Part shown: one piece after another, positions 63,422-64,000 of the stretch
How the letters are laid out: each line of letters begins with the position of its first letter
How positions within the stretch are numbered: the stretch's first letter is position 1
Source: Aurelia coerulea
Lineage: Eukaryota > Cnidaria > Scyphozoa > Semaeostomeae > Ulmaridae
NCBI GenBank assembly: GCA_039566865.1
Contig: CM076960.1
Span: forward strand, 2,046,001 to 2,110,000
DNA length: 64,000 nucleotides
Reading direction: 5' to 3'
Program-made: the position numbers and the translations under genes
Notes under the pieces: model-generated
Seen by the model: only the letters and a program-made list of their open reading frames with translations
The model's database searches: none
What the model was told of the DNA's origin: nothing

Positions 63422-64000
63422 TGTTTCCTCCTAAAAAGATTCATTCACAAACGTGAAAAATAATATAGAGGGCACAGCATATTTCTTTCGCAACTAAACA
63501 TCCCCGGATTCGGAAGAATTTGTTGCTGAAAGTTCGTAAGGGTTATTAAGAATTCGCATTCATTTTCATGGTGAGGAATCGGTGACCTCGTGTCTTTCCT
63601 CGCCATGAATGTCACAGTTTAATGTATTTGTAGTCCGTAGTTTTAATAATACTTGTTTTTAATTGATATAAAACAAAGGAATTCGTAAACGTTCGCTTTC
63701 ATTCCTTAGGGTTCGTAGCGATTCGTAACGGTTCGTACAGCTTCACAGGGACTCTCACTCTGACAAATTCATGTGTGGATGTTAAGTTAAAACGTCGAAG
63801 GGGCTGGGTCCCCCATCCGTAAACAAACCTGCTGTCTCCATAGTCTATATTGTTGCCCACACGTGCAAATTGTGTTCTGCACAAGTTTTGGTGGATGGGG
63901 TGAATTCTAAATAAACTGACTTCTAAAAATCCACCAATATCTTTGCAATCGTAAAACATATGAGCATTTCGTTCGTTTCTCCACGAAATTCAAAGGTCCA
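63422..64000. other. Right edge, no gene identified
   Basis: An 86-codon minus frame (63699-63959) has no recognisable motif. Repeated GTTCGTA-type words and a small CATGGTGAGGAA/TTCCTCGCCATG hairpin (63570-63608) are present. An upstream exon or the promoter of gene D may lie here. Confidence 0.4.

Overview
This is animal genomic DNA: AT-rich, intron-dense and crowded with short DNA transposons. It is most likely from an anthozoan cnidarian, and a stony coral or close relative would fit. The reasons are a complete Piwi-family Argonaute gene with a metazoan layout, two small secreted collagens with a shared Cys-rich C-terminal domain, and a very high density of MITEs with TTAA, TA, TTA/TAA, 8-bp and 9-10-bp target-site duplications. 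No prokaryotic features are present. The species call is inference. Most long open frames in the window are transposon or intron noise. The real genes were assembled exon by exon from GT/AG boundaries, reading phase and conserved motifs.

Region 1 (about 2.6-31.1 kb, minus strand) is one Piwi gene of 27 coding exons, about 894 codons once a frame problem is discounted. It runs from an RG-rich start at 31062 to the family-typical C-terminus at 2625, with PAZ, MID and PIWI domains and an intact D-E-D-H catalytic set. Exon 11 (20335-20403) has a length incompatible with its neighbours: conserved sequence lies in one frame before and another frame after a point near 20372. Three nearly identical 80-nt elements with box C/D snoRNA architecture sit in three different Piwi introns on the sense strand. 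One guide region is complementary to a conserved small-subunit rRNA segment. Just upstream of the start codon are two Staf/ZNF143-like motifs and a full palindromic CRE.

Region 2 (about 31-47 kb) holds a minus-strand collagen gene of 6 exons (33292-39891), retroelement debris including a Penelope-like GIY-YIG endonuclease fragment with a hammerhead-like core nearby, and a gene-poor interval. Region 3 (47-56 kb, plus strand) is a paralogous collagen gene, also of 6 exons, arranged head-to-head with the first. The two share exon sizes (51 and 66 nt), a two-Cys interruption in the helix, and a C-terminal domain with a conserved YT-W-DD, EFL and RY-CC pattern. Region 4 (56-64 kb) has nested transposons, tRNA-like and 5S-like SINE sequences, and a minus-strand gene of unknown function (58.3-63.4 kb) whose possible last exon faintly resembles dynein light chains.

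The genes do not form an operon-like unit. The clearest functional links are the snoRNA-Piwi host relationship and the divergent collagen pair. The mobile-element layer (about 30 pieces listed) explains most of the intron length.
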